Origin: Roseivirga sp. 4D4
Lineage (GTDB): Bacteria; Bacteroidota; Bacteroidia; Cytophagales; Cyclobacteriaceae
Reading direction: 5' to 3'
Length of the DNA: 64,000 bases
NCBI RefSeq assembly: GCF_001747095.1
Contig: NZ_MDGP01000001.1
Location: 2,711,001-2,775,000, forward strand
The notes beneath the pieces are model-generated. The model did not search any database, was not told where the DNA came from, and saw only the letters and a program-made list of their open reading frames with translations. How positions within the stretch are numbered: position 1 is the stretch's first letter; each line of letters starts with the position of its first letter. This document shows, one piece after another, positions 53,502 through 63,223 of the stretch. The translations under genes were made by a program, and so were the position numbers.

Positions 53502-53611
53502 CTATTCTTCCCTAGCGATAATGACATTGAAACAAGGTATATGCCAATTGACTGAAATTATATCGTGGCCGTTGAGAAAAGACTTATTTTCGCAGAAGAA
53601 AACTGAAGGAA

Positions 53612-56600
53612 ATGAAGGAAAGAATGTTTGCCGATTTCGAACCGCAGACAGCCGAATCTTGGAAGTCTAAATTACTCGAAGACCTGAAGGGAAAACCATT
53701 TGAAGAATTGCTTTGGGAAAGTGAAGGTTTCCACGGAAAACCATTCTATACCAAAGCCGATCTACCAGATTCTCTACCACAATCGGCCAATGTTCACCCG
53801 CAGCCGGAGGCTTTCGGTCATCGCTATTGGACGAACTACCAGCTGGTGAACGTGTCATCATCAAAAGAGGCTAACAGCAAGGCACTGGATGCCTTGAACA
53901 ATGGTGCCAATGGCCTGCTCTTCAGCATAAGCGAGCTACCAAGCTTTGAGGCACTCCTAAAAGACATTAAGCCGGAGTTCTGTCAGGTCTCGTTTCAATC
54001 AGATAGTATTGAAACCTCCTATATATATAAGGAGTACCTGAATTACTTAGAACAAACCCAAACTAACCTATCCAAAGTATCAGGCTTTATCCATGGAAAA
54101 GGGGTTCTCTTTCAAGAAGCCATCCCTGAACTCAAGACGTTTGTCATCTCCGATATGCCTGGTTCGGATTTGGTAGATCAACTGTCTGCCCTGACCAAGT
54201 CGGCCGTCAGTGAGCTTGACAATTCTACATTTCCGAGCAACATCAGTTTGGGTTGCATAGCATTTGAAAAACGGATTGGCAAAGACTACTTCCTTGAAAT
54301 TTCAGGCCTTAGAGCACTTCGTCAGGTAATAAAGACCATTGCAACCGGAATGGGCGTCATAGACTATCGGCCTACCATAATAAGCACCTCTCCATCGTGG
54401 GACGGACAGATAGAAGATAAGCATGACTTTATGTTGCAGGCCACTACCATGGCCATGTCCGCGATAACGGGTGGAACTGATGCACTGTTGGTAAATCCAT
54501 TTTACCCCGTTTTCCCTGACAATACTTTGCTGGCCGAACGTATGGCCAGAAATATCTCCAGCATATTGAATGACGAGTCGTATCTGGGGAAAAATGTGGA
54601 CCCTGCTGCTGGTTCGTACTATTTGGAAGCAAGTACCATTGATCTCGTTAATCAAGTGCTAGCCAAAATTGAGGGTGTTGACCCAACAGCAAGTAGCGTG
54701 GCGGCATCTGAAAGCACTAGCCCCATTAATTGGGAGACCGCAGAAGGTATTTCAGTACCACCGCTAGTGACCGAAGGAGACCTTCAAGATGCTGAACATC
54801 TTGAATTCATTGCAGGCAAACCTCCTTATTTACGCGGCCCCTATAGTTCCATGTACACGGTTAGACCCTGGACTATTCGCCAATATGCAGGTTTCTCTAC
54901 CGCTGAGGCGTCCAACGCATTCTACAGACGAAACTTAGCCGCTGGCCAAAAAGGACTTTCTGTTGCTTTTGACTTGGCAACACATAGAGGTTATGACTCA
55001 GATCATCCACGTGTTGTCGGTGATGTGGGTAAGGCCGGAGTTGCGATTGATTCCATTCTTGACATGGAAGTGCTCTTCGAGCAAATTCCATTGGACAAGA
55101 TGTCGGTTTCGATGACCATGAACGGTGCGGTAATTCCGATAATGGCATTCTACATTGTAGCGGCCGAAGAACAAGGAGTAGACAGGTCGCTTTTAAGCGG
55201 AACCATCCAGAATGACATTCTCAAGGAGTTTATGGTGAGGAATACCTATATCTACCCTCCTGCTCCTTCCATGAGAATCATTGGTGATATTTTCGAATAT
55301 ACTTCGAAGCATATGCCCAAGTTCAACTCCATCAGTATCTCGGGATATCACATGCAAGAAGCGGGTGCCACGGCAGACATTGAGTTAGCTTATACCCTGG
55401 CCGATGGCTTGGAATACCTGCGTAAGGGCGTTGCTTCTGGTTTGGATATCGACAAATTCGCACCGAGACTCTCCTTCTTTTGGGCGATTGGCATGAACCA
55501 CTTTATGGAAATTGCCAAAATGCGTGCTGGTCGATTGCTTTGGGCCAAACTGGTGAAGCAATTCAACCCCAAGAATCCCAAATCCATGGCATTGCGAACG
55601 CATTGTCAAACCTCAGGATGGAGTCTTACCGAACAAGATCCATTTAACAACGTGACGAGAACTTGTGTGGAAGCCCTGGCGGCAGCTCTTGGACACACCC
55701 AATCATTGCACACCAATGCCCTCGATGAAGCCATCGCTCTACCTACCGATTTCTCAGCGAAAATCGCTCGTAATACGCAAAAATACTTGCAGTCTGAAAC
55801 TGGCATTAACAGAGTCATTGACCCATGGGGTGGTTCTTATTACGTTGAATATCTGACTGATCAATTGGTAGAAAAGGCCTGGGCCTTAATCCAAGAAGTA
55901 GAAGAAATGGGCGGCATGGCCAAAGCCATCGAAGCAGGTCTTCCCAAAATGAAGATTGAAGAAGCTGCAGCTCGGAAACAAGCAAGAATTGACTCCGGAA
56001 AGGATGTTATTGTGGGAGTCAACCGCTACAAGGTTGATGAAGAAACCGACATAGATCTTCTGGAGGTAGACAACACTGCTGTCCGTAAGTCACAGTTAGA
56101 ACGATTGGCCAAACTGAAAGCCGAAAGAGATATTGATGCAGTCGAAAAGGCGCTTGAAGCCTTAACCCATTGTGCCAAAACGGGTGAAGGCAACCTACTA
56201 GACCTTGCAGTAGATGCTGCTAGAAAAAGAGCCTCATTAGGAGAAATCTCCATGGCGATGGAAAAAGTCTTCGGAAGACACAAGGCTGTGACCCAAACCA
56301 TTTCTGGCGTATATTCGAGTGAAGTGAAAGACAACGAAGACTTTAAGAAAGCCAGAGAAATGGCGGATCAATTTGCAGAATTGGATGGCAGAAGACCCCG
56401 TATCATGATTGCCAAAATGGGGCAAGATGGTCATGATCGCGGTGCTAAGGTAATTGCCACAAGTTTTGCCGACTTAGGCTTTGACGTAGACATTGGGCCA
56501 CTTTTTCAGACTCCTGATGAAACAGCCCTACAAGCGGCTGAAAACGATGTGCATATGATTGGTGCTTCCAGTTTGGCAGCAGGTCATAAGACCTTGATCC

Positions 56601-56785
56601 CTCAATTGATCAATGAGTTAAAAAGACTCGGTAGAGAAGATATTATGGTAATTGCAGGTGGAGTAATACCGCCTAAAGACTATGATTTTCTTTACGAAGC
56701 AGGGGTATCGGCAGTATTTGGTCCTGGCACCGTGATTGCAAAAGCAGCTCAGGAAATTCTCCGACAAATGATAGAGGAAGAGTAG
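53612..56785 (+). CDS. Methylmalonyl-CoA mutase, small- and large-subunit domains fused in one chain
   Basis: B12-dependent isomerisation of (R)-methylmalonyl-CoA to succinyl-CoA. 1057 residues. Residues about 1-365 look like the small subunit: start with [19 protein letters not shown], end with [19 protein letters not shown], but without that subunit's degenerate C-terminal domain. From about 370 a complete large subunit follows ([39 protein letters not shown]), ending in the cobalamin domain with [11 protein letters not shown] (about 936-946; lower axial His). It is not IcmF, which has an N-terminal B12 domain and a GTPase domain. Pairs functionally with mce at 28.9 kb. Confidence 0.92.
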   Translation: MKERMFADFEPQTAESWKSKLLEDLKGKPFEELLWESEGFHGKPFYTKADLPDSLPQSANVHPQPEAFGHRYWTNYQLVNVSSSKEANSKALDALNNGANGLLFSISELPSFEALLKDIKPEFCQVSFQSDSIETSYIYKEYLNYLEQTQTNLSKVSGFIHGKGVLFQEAIPELKTFVISDMPGSDLVDQLSALTKSAVSELDNSTFPSNISLGCIAFEKRIGKDYFLEISGLRALRQVIKTIATGMGVIDYRPTIISTSPSWDGQIEDKHDFMLQATTMAMSAITGGTDALLVNPFYPVFPDNTLLAERMARNISSILNDESYLGKNVDPAAGSYYLEASTIDLVNQVLAKIEGVDPTASSVAASESTSPINWETAEGISVPPLVTEGDLQDAEHLEFIAGKPPYLRGPYSSMYTVRPWTIRQYAGFSTAEASNAFYRRNLAAGQKGLSVAFDLATHRGYDSDHPRVVGDVGKAGVAIDSILDMEVLFEQIPLDKMSVSMTMNGAVIPIMAFYIVAAEEQGVDRSLLSGTIQNDILKEFMVRNTYIYPPAPSMRIIGDIFEYTSKHMPKFNSISISGYHMQEAGATADIELAYTLADGLEYLRKGVASGLDIDKFAPRLSFFWAIGMNHFMEIAKMRAGRLLWAKLVKQFNPKNPKSMALRTHCQTSGWSLTEQDPFNNVTRTCVEALAAALGHTQSLHTNALDEAIALPTDFSAKIARNTQKYLQSETGINRVIDPWGGSYYVEYLTDQLVEKAWALIQEVEEMGGMAKAIEAGLPKMKIEEAAARKQARIDSGKDVIVGVNRYKVDEETDIDLLEVDNTAVRKSQLERLAKLKAERDIDAVEKALEALTHCAKTGEGNLLDLAVDAARKRASLGEISMAMEKVFGRHKAVTQTISGVYSSEVKDNEDFKKAREMADQFAELDGRRPRIMIAKMGQDGHDRGAKVIATSFADLGFDVDIGPLFQTPDETALQAAENDVHMIGASSLAAGHKTLIPQLINELKRLGREDIMVIAGGVIPPKDYDFLYEAGVSAVFGPGTVIAKAAQEILRQMIEEE

Positions 56786-56797
56786 GCTGAGAGCAGG

Positions 56798-57007
56798 TTA
56801 TTTCTTCTTTTTCAAATTTGCGAAAGCTACCTTGAACCATAGCCAGGTCAGCAAGCCAAAGACAGCCAGAAAGAGCAGTCCAAAAGCCAGATCGAGCCAC
56901 GCGGTATTGTCAGAAATGAAAAAATACCCATACTTAATGGTCAGGTACAAAAACCCGAGTGCGAATACAAGGGGCCATAAAAAACCTAGTGTTAAGTACC
57001 TTTTCAT
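56798..57007 (-). CDS. Small two-helix membrane protein
   Basis: 69 residues, two hydrophobic helices (about 5-25 and 38-60) and a Lys-rich C-terminus (FANLKKKK). It lies in a gap between the mutase gene and the NUDIX gene and has a plausible ATG and composition. No family recognised. Convergent with the mutase gene, 12 bases between stops. Confidence 0.6.
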   Translation of the reverse strand: MKRYLTLGFLWPLVFALGFLYLTIKYGYFFISDNTAWLDLAFGLLFLAVFGLLTWLWFKVAFANLKKKK

Positions 57008-57040
57008 GTCTAACTAAATTATAGATAAAAAGTCAATTAA

Positions 57041-57436
57041 ATGAAACTCATAGACAAACTGGCCTGGATAGAAGTCAAAGAGAAGAGAGTTCTTGTTGCC
57101 AGAAGTAAAGGCAAAGAGGCCTTTTATATCCCAGGCGGAAAGCGAGAACCAGGTGAAAACGATGAGCAGGCTTTGTTGAGAGAAATTGATGAAGAGCTGA
57201 GTGTGAAGCTACTGCCCGAATCGCTTCAATACTATGGTACTTTTTCAGCACAAGCCCATGGTCATGCCGAAGGTATCATCGTTCAAATGACTTGTTATCA
57301 AGCTAATTACAATGGAATCTTAAAAGCAGCCGCTGAAATCGAAGAAGTCGCCTGGTTACCCTTCGAAGAAATGGACAAAACCTCGCATGTGGACAAAATT
57401 ATCTTCCATGATTTGAGGCAAAAAGGCCTACTCTAA
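57041..57436 (+). CDS. NUDIX hydrolase
   Basis: 131 residues with a complete NUDIX box: GGKREPGENDEQALLREIDEE (Gx5Ex7REUxEE), the site for metal and pyrophosphate. Cleaves nucleoside diphosphate-linked substrates; the specific one cannot be told. Its stop codon falls in the 14-base palindrome at 57433. Confidence 0.93.
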   Translation: MKLIDKLAWIEVKEKRVLVARSKGKEAFYIPGGKREPGENDEQALLREIDEELSVKLLPESLQYYGTFSAQAHGHAEGIIVQMTCYQANYNGILKAAAEIEEVAWLPFEEMDKTSHVDKIIFHDLRQKGLL

Positions 57437-57446
57437 CGATCGTTAG
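57433..57446. promoter_or_regulatory. Perfect 14-base palindrome
   Basis: CTAACGATCGTTAG, fully symmetrical with no loop, at the NUDIX stop codon and 80 bases before the GNAT-like gene. Looks like a DNA operator more than an RNA hairpin; regulator unknown. Confidence 0.35.
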
Positions 57447-57526
57447 GAAAAAAAACATACAACCACTTCTGAGATTCGAAATAAACAGATTTCTTTGTTA
57501 AATCATTTCAAGAGTACACGGTCAGT

Positions 57527-58654
57527 ATGCAAATCTTTGAAGTAGCAGATAAAAAGAGTGCCAATGAGTTTTTAGACGTGGCACGCGTTATTTATGCTCA
57601 GGATAATGAATGGGTTTGCCCCTTAGACAACGACATCCGCGCGGTATTCAGCCCCGCAAAGAACACATTCTTTAACCATGGTGAGGCTACAAGATGGGTC
57701 CTGAAAGATGACAATGGTAAGCTGATCGGCAGAATAGCGGCCTTTATCAATGAGAAAAAGGCCAATTATGGTGACAAACGCATTGGAGGCATTGGGTTTT
57801 TTGAATCAATCGAGGATTATGATGCGGCAAAACTGCTTTTCGATACTGCCATGGACTGGCTCAAAGAAAGAAAAGTCAATACGGTAGATGGCCCCATTAA
57901 CTTTGGTGAAAATGATCAGTACTGGGGTTTATTGGTTGAAGGCTTTACTTCCCCCTCCTATGGAATGGCTTATAATGCGCCTTACTACCAGAAGTTCTTT
58001 GAAGACTATGGTTTTCAGGTGAAAATGGAGCAGATGACGAACAAATTCTACCTCAAAGAAGGTTTGAGTCCAAGGTTTGTCAAAATTGCCAATTATATAG
58101 TTGAGCGTAAGCCAAGTATTACCACCGAGCCTTTCGATCCAAAAAGAATTGATAAGTATGCCGAAGACTTTATGGCTATTTATAATGCTGCCTGGGCTGA
58201 ATTTGAAAACTTTACTCCCATTAAAAAGGACTATGTGCTGGAAACATTTGAAAAAATGAAACCTGTACTTGACCCGAAGCTTGTGCAATTTGCCTATGTA
58301 AATGGTGAACCAGCAAGTTTTGTACTCTCGCTACCCGATGTCAACCAAATCTTCAAGCGCTTCAAAGGGAAATTGAATCTGATCAATAAAATCAGATTCC
58401 TGATGTTGAAAAGAAAAAATGTGATCGATAGAGTTCGGGTAGTTGTCATGGGTACCCACCCTAAATTTCAGGGCATTGGACTGGAGTCTGTCGTAACCTA
58501 CAAATCATTCGAATACTGCTTTAACGAAACACCACTTAATGAGGTAGAACTCAGTTGGGTCGGTGACTTCAACGATAAAATGATTGCGATCCACAAAGGT
58601 CTTGGAGCTGTACCTTCCAAAAAGCACATTACTTATCGCTATGAGCTCAACTAA
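57527..58654 (+). CDS. GNAT-like N-acetyltransferase family protein (YghO-type)
   Basis: 375 residues. The protein resembles the long YghO-type GNAT-fold family common in Bacteroidota: an N-terminal half with a GNAT-like segment (RWVLKDDNGKLIGRIAAFIN, then NYGDKRIGGIGFFESIEDYD) and a C-terminal second domain (VVVMGTHPKFQGIGLESVVT, with a Q/RxxGxG-like acetyl-CoA loop). Substrate unknown. Convergent with the glycosyltransferase operon, overlapping by 8 bases. Confidence 0.8.
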   Translation: MQIFEVADKKSANEFLDVARVIYAQDNEWVCPLDNDIRAVFSPAKNTFFNHGEATRWVLKDDNGKLIGRIAAFINEKKANYGDKRIGGIGFFESIEDYDAAKLLFDTAMDWLKERKVNTVDGPINFGENDQYWGLLVEGFTSPSYGMAYNAPYYQKFFEDYGFQVKMEQMTNKFYLKEGLSPRFVKIANYIVERKPSITTEPFDPKRIDKYAEDFMAIYNAAWAEFENFTPIKKDYVLETFEKMKPVLDPKLVQFAYVNGEPASFVLSLPDVNQIFKRFKGKLNLINKIRFLMLKRKNVIDRVRVVVMGTHPKFQGIGLESVVTYKSFEYCFNETPLNEVELSWVGDFNDKMIAIHKGLGAVPSKKHITYRYELN

Positions 58655-59972
58655 TCTTCTTCCCGAAGAATAGTCTATCGGTTTTACCTCCGAATACTTC
58701 CCACAAAGCCAGTAGGCCTACCAAACTGTATTCTACCACGACTACTTCGATTCGGTCGGCATATTCCCCACCCAAGTAATTGGCGTAGGTAAGAAATATT
58801 AAAAAGGACCATAAGAAGGGAAAACGCACTTTCGAAAAAACCGCAACCGCCAACAAGGGAATCACATACCACGGGTGGACTGTTGTAGCGAAAAGCAAGT
58901 ACAAAGCCCAAACCCATACCATTCGCCTTGGCCAATCCTTTTTTGTACTAAGAAGTGAATAGATAATGATCGAACCTAAAGTAGCATACATCATCCATTT
59001 ACCAGATTTGGCAATAATGTTATGCCCCTCTGTCTCGAACCCATACCATCGGGCCAAATAGTAAATACTTCCATTGAACTCAAACTTTTGAAAGTAGAGC
59101 TCCATACTATCCTTAATCGCCCAAATATGCGCTGTATTGATCAACGGCAAGAAAGTGACAGCCAAAGTGCCTGCTACGATAAGGCCGTATATGAACGTTT
59201 TCTTAAGTCCAATTTTCCGAAGTAATAACGGCAAGAAGATCAGCGGCAAAAATTTAGTAGCTACAGATAAGCCGAAGAAGATGGCCGACTTGTGAAGCTT
59301 CCCTTGCTCATATTGCCAAATGGCCAGCAATAGGAAGTAGACCATGATCCCCTCGAAATGCAGATTGCCAGTTACCTCAAAAATCACCAAGGGATTTAAT
59401 GCATAAATCAACCCATAAGCCTGAGGCAGTTTATAGTGCCTTAAGAGCTTTCTGATCAAAGCAATGTTTCCCAGTTCAAAGCCAATCATAATCACCCTCA
59501 TGATGACTACCGACCATACAATCGATCCCGGTGAAAACAGGGTTGAAATAAAGAAAATGACCTGATTCAGGGGTGGATAGACTGTAAAATATTCTTGAGA
59601 ATTTAGCTGATCATACAGCCCTTGTGAAATTCCTGTTAAGCCCTTGTTGAGATGATGCGCTGGCAGGTACTTATAGGGATCTTCAAAATTCAGCAATAGC
59701 CTTCCGTCCCAAATAAACCGATAAAAGTCATCAGAAAGTTTTGGCAACGAAGCGATCAGCACTACGCGAAGTAATACTCCCCAGTAGTATCCCAAATCTG
59801 CATCTTCAGCGTTGGTCTTTCGAATTATGAATGCAACGGAAACAAAGAGTAAGGTATATAAACTGAGCAGCAACCACGTGTCCTCTCGGGCAACGAAATA
59901 GCCAATATAGATCGTCAACCCACCTGTTAAAATGTAGGCCAAGTTTACCCAAGAAGAATTCTTATTAAGCAT
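58647..59972 (-). CDS. GT-C type membrane glycosyltransferase (mannosyltransferase-like)
   Basis: 441 residues with about 10-12 helices. After the third helix the acidic motif KLSDDFYRFIWDGRLLLNFE is typical of polyprenol-phosphate-dependent GT-C enzymes, and YVIPLLAVAVF and HPWYVIPL occur near the end. A mannosyltransferase function is inference. Last gene of a three-gene run with two GT2 enzymes; overlaps the upstream GT2 gene by 8 bases. Confidence 0.78.
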   Translation of the reverse strand: MLNKNSSWVNLAYILTGGLTIYIGYFVAREDTWLLLSLYTLLFVSVAFIIRKTNAEDADLGYYWGVLLRVVLIASLPKLSDDFYRFIWDGRLLLNFEDPYKYLPAHHLNKGLTGISQGLYDQLNSQEYFTVYPPLNQVIFFISTLFSPGSIVWSVVIMRVIMIGFELGNIALIRKLLRHYKLPQAYGLIYALNPLVIFEVTGNLHFEGIMVYFLLLAIWQYEQGKLHKSAIFFGLSVATKFLPLIFLPLLLRKIGLKKTFIYGLIVAGTLAVTFLPLINTAHIWAIKDSMELYFQKFEFNGSIYYLARWYGFETEGHNIIAKSGKWMMYATLGSIIIYSLLSTKKDWPRRMVWVWALYLLFATTVHPWYVIPLLAVAVFSKVRFPFLWSFLIFLTYANYLGGEYADRIEVVVVEYSLVGLLALWEVFGGKTDRLFFGKKIS

Positions 59973-61452
59973 GTCGGGTATGCTGGACAGTGTAATAGAA
60001 CACCAGCAAAAATCCTAAACTCAAGAGTAAGTGGAAAGGAAGTAAGGCAAAATCATTGAAATAAAAGGCTAAACCAAGACCTCCCACAAAATAGAGACCT
60101 AAGAAACCTTCCAATGCGGTCAACGGATTGATCTTTTTCTTGAAGTACTTGTTGCCCTTCCAGGTATCTTTCTTACCCGTAATATTAAACTTAGGCGTCC
60201 TCACGAATGGAGTTTTCTTACCAATTAAACCTTCAAATACGGCAACGGCATTATGAACACTCAGTCCTAGAAATACGGACAAAAGCATAAACATTTGAGG
60301 TACAAAATCTTTGGCTGTTTTCCAGAAACCATCGCGTTTCTCCTTAAATCCATTCCAGTAAAAGACGATCAGAAAGGCATAGCCCATCAGGAAAATCATG
60401 GAGACATTCATCAGAATCTCCCAGCTGTCAGATAGGTTTCTGATAAGCAATACCGGTACGCTCAAGAATGCTGTCACTACTATACAGATAAAGACTGCTG
60501 AATTCAATAAGTGAAATGTCGCATGGAACTTCGTTCCTAATGACAATGGAGCTTTCAATACTTTCGGCAATAGCTTAATGCTCGTCTCGGCTGCTCCTTT
60601 AGTCCAGCGATATTGTTGAGATTTGATAGCACTCATTGCTGCTGGCAATTCCGCTGGAGCCACCACATCTGGTGTATAGAATATCTGCCAACCCTTGAGC
60701 TGTGCTCTATAACTGAGGTCCAAATCTTCGGTCAAAGTATCTGCCTTCCAGCCACCTGCATCTTCAATACATTCTTTTCTCCAAACCCCTCCAGTTCCAT
60801 TAAAATTAAGGAAATGACCTCCTTGTGAACGACCGTTTTGTTCTACAAAGAAGTGGGTATTTAAACCGAAGGCCTGAAGCTTAGTGAGCATTGAATACTC
60901 CTCGTTGATATGTCCCCAACGGGTCTGTACCACGCCAATTTTCTCGTCCTTTTGAAAATGCGGAACACTATTCTTTAAGAAGTCAGCTTCTGGCACAAAG
61001 TCAGCATCAAAAATCGCGATGAATTCTCCCTTGGCAATTGACATCCCGTATTGTAAGGCACCTGCCTTAAATCCTTTGCGTTCTGGTCGCTGTACTTGCT
61101 GAACGTCTACTCCTTTGGCCTGCCACTCAGTAACTTTTTTAGCGATGAGCTCAATCGTTTCATCATTGGAGTCGTCAAGCACTTGCACTTCTAGCTTGTC
61201 TTTAGGCCAGTCGAAAGACGCCACGGCATCAATTAATCTTTCAACTACATAAAGCTCATTATAAACGGGCAACTGAACCGTCACCATGGGGTATTCATAA
61301 TCTTTGGTAATCTCTGCCGCCTTAGCAATAGATTGTTTCTTTCTTGCCTTACGGTAGATATAAACAAGATTGAGCTGAGATAAGCTGTATACAAAGATGA
61401 ACGACAGCGCACCTGTGTATAAAGTCAATACTATGAGTTCCAGCCAATACAT
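59965..61452 (-). CDS. Processive GT2 glycosyltransferase (cellulose synthase-like)
   Basis: 495 residues: N-terminal helix, cytosolic GT-A domain with VTVQLPVYNELYVVERLIDA, LEVQVLDDSNDETIEL, the metal-binding DxD in IAIFDADFVPE, TEDLDLSYR (ED) and QQYRWTKGAA (QxxRW), then four or five helices and a C-terminal pair. The D, DxD, ED and QxxRW set marks processive GT2 enzymes or glucosylceramide-synthase-like enzymes. The product is probably a glycolipid or exopolysaccharide; inferred. Its ATG overlaps the stop of the next gene upstream by one base. Confidence 0.88.
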   Translation of the reverse strand: MYWLELIVLTLYTGALSFIFVYSLSQLNLVYIYRKARKKQSIAKAAEITKDYEYPMVTVQLPVYNELYVVERLIDAVASFDWPKDKLEVQVLDDSNDETIELIAKKVTEWQAKGVDVQQVQRPERKGFKAGALQYGMSIAKGEFIAIFDADFVPEADFLKNSVPHFQKDEKIGVVQTRWGHINEEYSMLTKLQAFGLNTHFFVEQNGRSQGGHFLNFNGTGGVWRKECIEDAGGWKADTLTEDLDLSYRAQLKGWQIFYTPDVVAPAELPAAMSAIKSQQYRWTKGAAETSIKLLPKVLKAPLSLGTKFHATFHLLNSAVFICIVVTAFLSVPVLLIRNLSDSWEILMNVSMIFLMGYAFLIVFYWNGFKEKRDGFWKTAKDFVPQMFMLLSVFLGLSVHNAVAVFEGLIGKKTPFVRTPKFNITGKKDTWKGNKYFKKKINPLTALEGFLGLYFVGGLGLAFYFNDFALLPFHLLLSLGFLLVFYYTVQHTRHA

Positions 61453-62165
61453 TACAAATACTTAAAAATCGTGTATAAAATTTTGTAGCCTGCCAAAAAA
61501 GTACCCTTTACTGTACCAGACACCTTGCTAACACCTATGCGCCTTTTATAGTTTACCGGAACCTCTGTCGATTTGAGTTTATGTCTTGCAGCTTTCACTT
61601 GCATCTCGACCGTCCAACCATAAGTCCGATCTTCCATTTGCAATTCAATGAGCTTATCAAACCTAATGGCCCTAAATGGCCCCAAGTCTGTGAATTTGAC
61701 CTTATAGAATAACTTCATCAAGGAAGTAGCCAACCAATTTCCGAAAACTTGGGGGAAAGTCATCGATCCTCCTTCCCTATTTCCGATTGCTCTAGACCCG
61801 ATTACAATGTCCATACCGTCATCAATGATCGGTTTGACTAAATCTGGCAGCTGCTCAGGGTAATCCGAATAGTCTCCGTCAATAAAAACCAGGATATCAG
61901 GACGGTTGTCTGCATTATTGAGATAATCGATGCCTTTTAGACAGGCATTTCCATAGCCCGAAGCTAACTCTGTCAAAACCGTGGCACCTGCGGCTTCAGC
62001 TACTTCAACAGTCTTATCTGTTGAAGCATTGTTGACCACCACCACTTCATCTACCCAAGCTTCAGGAATATCATTCACCACATGGGCAATGGACATTTCT
62101 TCATTGAAAGCCGGTATAACTACCTTGATATTTGGTCTTTCCTGGATGTTCAAGATTTGGTGCAA
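61452..62165 (-). CDS. Polyprenyl-phosphate glycosyltransferase, GT2 (DPM1-like)
   Basis: 237 residues, single GT-A domain: VVIPAFNEEMSIAHVVNDIP, EVVVVNNASTDKTVEVAEAA, and DxD in ILVFIDGDYSDYPEQL. No membrane anchor. Likely makes polyprenyl-phosphate-sugar, the donor for the GT-C enzyme two genes downstream. The longest frame begins at a TTG (62163-62165) that overlaps a -7-like TAGCTTTG (62163-62170), so the true start may be the TTG four codons on or another non-ATG codon. Confidence 0.88.
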   Translation of the reverse strand: MHQILNIQERPNIKVVIPAFNEEMSIAHVVNDIPEAWVDEVVVVNNASTDKTVEVAEAAGATVLTELASGYGNACLKGIDYLNNADNRPDILVFIDGDYSDYPEQLPDLVKPIIDDGMDIVIGSRAIGNREGGSMTFPQVFGNWLATSLMKLFYKVKFTDLGPFRAIRFDKLIELQMEDRTYGWTVEMQVKAARHKLKSTEVPVNYKRRIGVSKVSGTVKGTFLAGYKILYTIFKYL

Positions 62166-62323
62166 AGCTAAAAATTAACGAGCCTACATAATCACTCTTT
62201 CAACATCTTAGTTCAAATTATTTCAAGAGGCATGCATTAATGTCAGTTGGATAACCTTTCGCATATGGAATTAGTTGATACTCTTTGACATTATTTCACA
62301 AAAACAGGTCTTAAATTTCGGGT

Positions 62324-63145
62324 ATGATTCGGATGATTTGTACAGTATGGTTCGTGATTGGGTCATGTTATGCGATGGCACAACAGCCTGACATTCTCTC
62401 AATAGAGAAAAATCAGCAAGGTTTCATTTTCACCATGATCGAGGTTAATGGTGAAAAGGTAAAAGCTATGATCGACTTTGGCGATCCTCATGTCTTAATG
62501 GTTTCTACCCGAGAAGCTAAAAGACAGAACATCACTCTAGAGGACACAGGGGATAAAATGCAGCATATTAATGGCCAGCCAATGACCCTCTACAGTGGTA
62601 TAGCGAACAGTCTCAAAGTGAGCAGTCGAAGGCTGGAAAAGGTTGAGTTTTTTAGCGCTGCCAACGAGATAGAGGGTGTAAGCGAACAAGTAGGCACTCC
62701 CTTTGACGCTGTATTGGGTTGGGGTTTCTTCAGTCAATCTAACTTCAGCATGGATTATCAAAGCCTGACCATTGAGTTTTTAGAGGAAGAAAATCGTGCC
62801 GAGCTTGGAAAACCTATTCAATATGAAAAGAGCTCAAATTACATTGTACTGCCCCTCTATATAGCTGGAAAGGAAGCGAATGTAATTTTGGACACCGGTT
62901 CAGGCATATCTTTGGTTGATCAAGATTGGGCCAAGCCATTTAAGAAGACCAGATCTCCACAAGGGTTCCCTATGATTACTGAGAAAATCCGAAAGGGTAG
63001 CTTGACGCTAGAACAGAATTTCGAACTCATGGACCTAAGCATGCTAAGTACTCTGAATGCCATTGGAATATTGGGTAGCGACTTTATCAATAGGTTTAAG
63101 TTGACCTTTATTCCTGACGAAAATTTGATCTACCTTAAAGGATAG
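62324..63145 (+). CDS. Secreted aspartyl protease-like protein (retropepsin fold, two lobes)
   Basis: 273 residues. Signal peptide (MIRMICTVWFVIGSCYAMAQ). Two lobes: the second has an intact catalytic-type motif, ANVILDTGSGISLVDQDWA (about residue 190), while the first shows VKAMIDFGDPHVLMVSTR, with Phe in place of the usual Thr/Ser after Asp. Family members are envelope proteases or binding proteins. Start follows TAAATTTCGGGT by no gap, so the leader could be very short. Activity uncertain because of the first lobe. Confidence 0.78.
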   Translation: MIRMICTVWFVIGSCYAMAQQPDILSIEKNQQGFIFTMIEVNGEKVKAMIDFGDPHVLMVSTREAKRQNITLEDTGDKMQHINGQPMTLYSGIANSLKVSSRRLEKVEFFSAANEIEGVSEQVGTPFDAVLGWGFFSQSNFSMDYQSLTIEFLEEENRAELGKPIQYEKSSNYIVLPLYIAGKEANVILDTGSGISLVDQDWAKPFKKTRSPQGFPMITEKIRKGSLTLEQNFELMDLSMLSTLNAIGILGSDFINRFKLTFIPDENLIYLKG

Positions 63146-63223
63146 GATTAGAGGGAACCAAATCAGGAGCAGACAAGTTGTATGTATGTACATGTATTTT
63201 AAACATAAACGAAAGGAATCAAG

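Noticed and set aside
53352..53611. A proven oriC
   Set aside because: Only two DnaA boxes and no clear unwinding element; recorded as boxes, not as an origin.
53612..56785. IcmF (fused isobutyryl-CoA mutase) as identity of the fused mutase
   Set aside because: IcmF has an N-terminal B12 domain and a central GTPase; here the B12 motif is C-terminal and no Walker motif is present.
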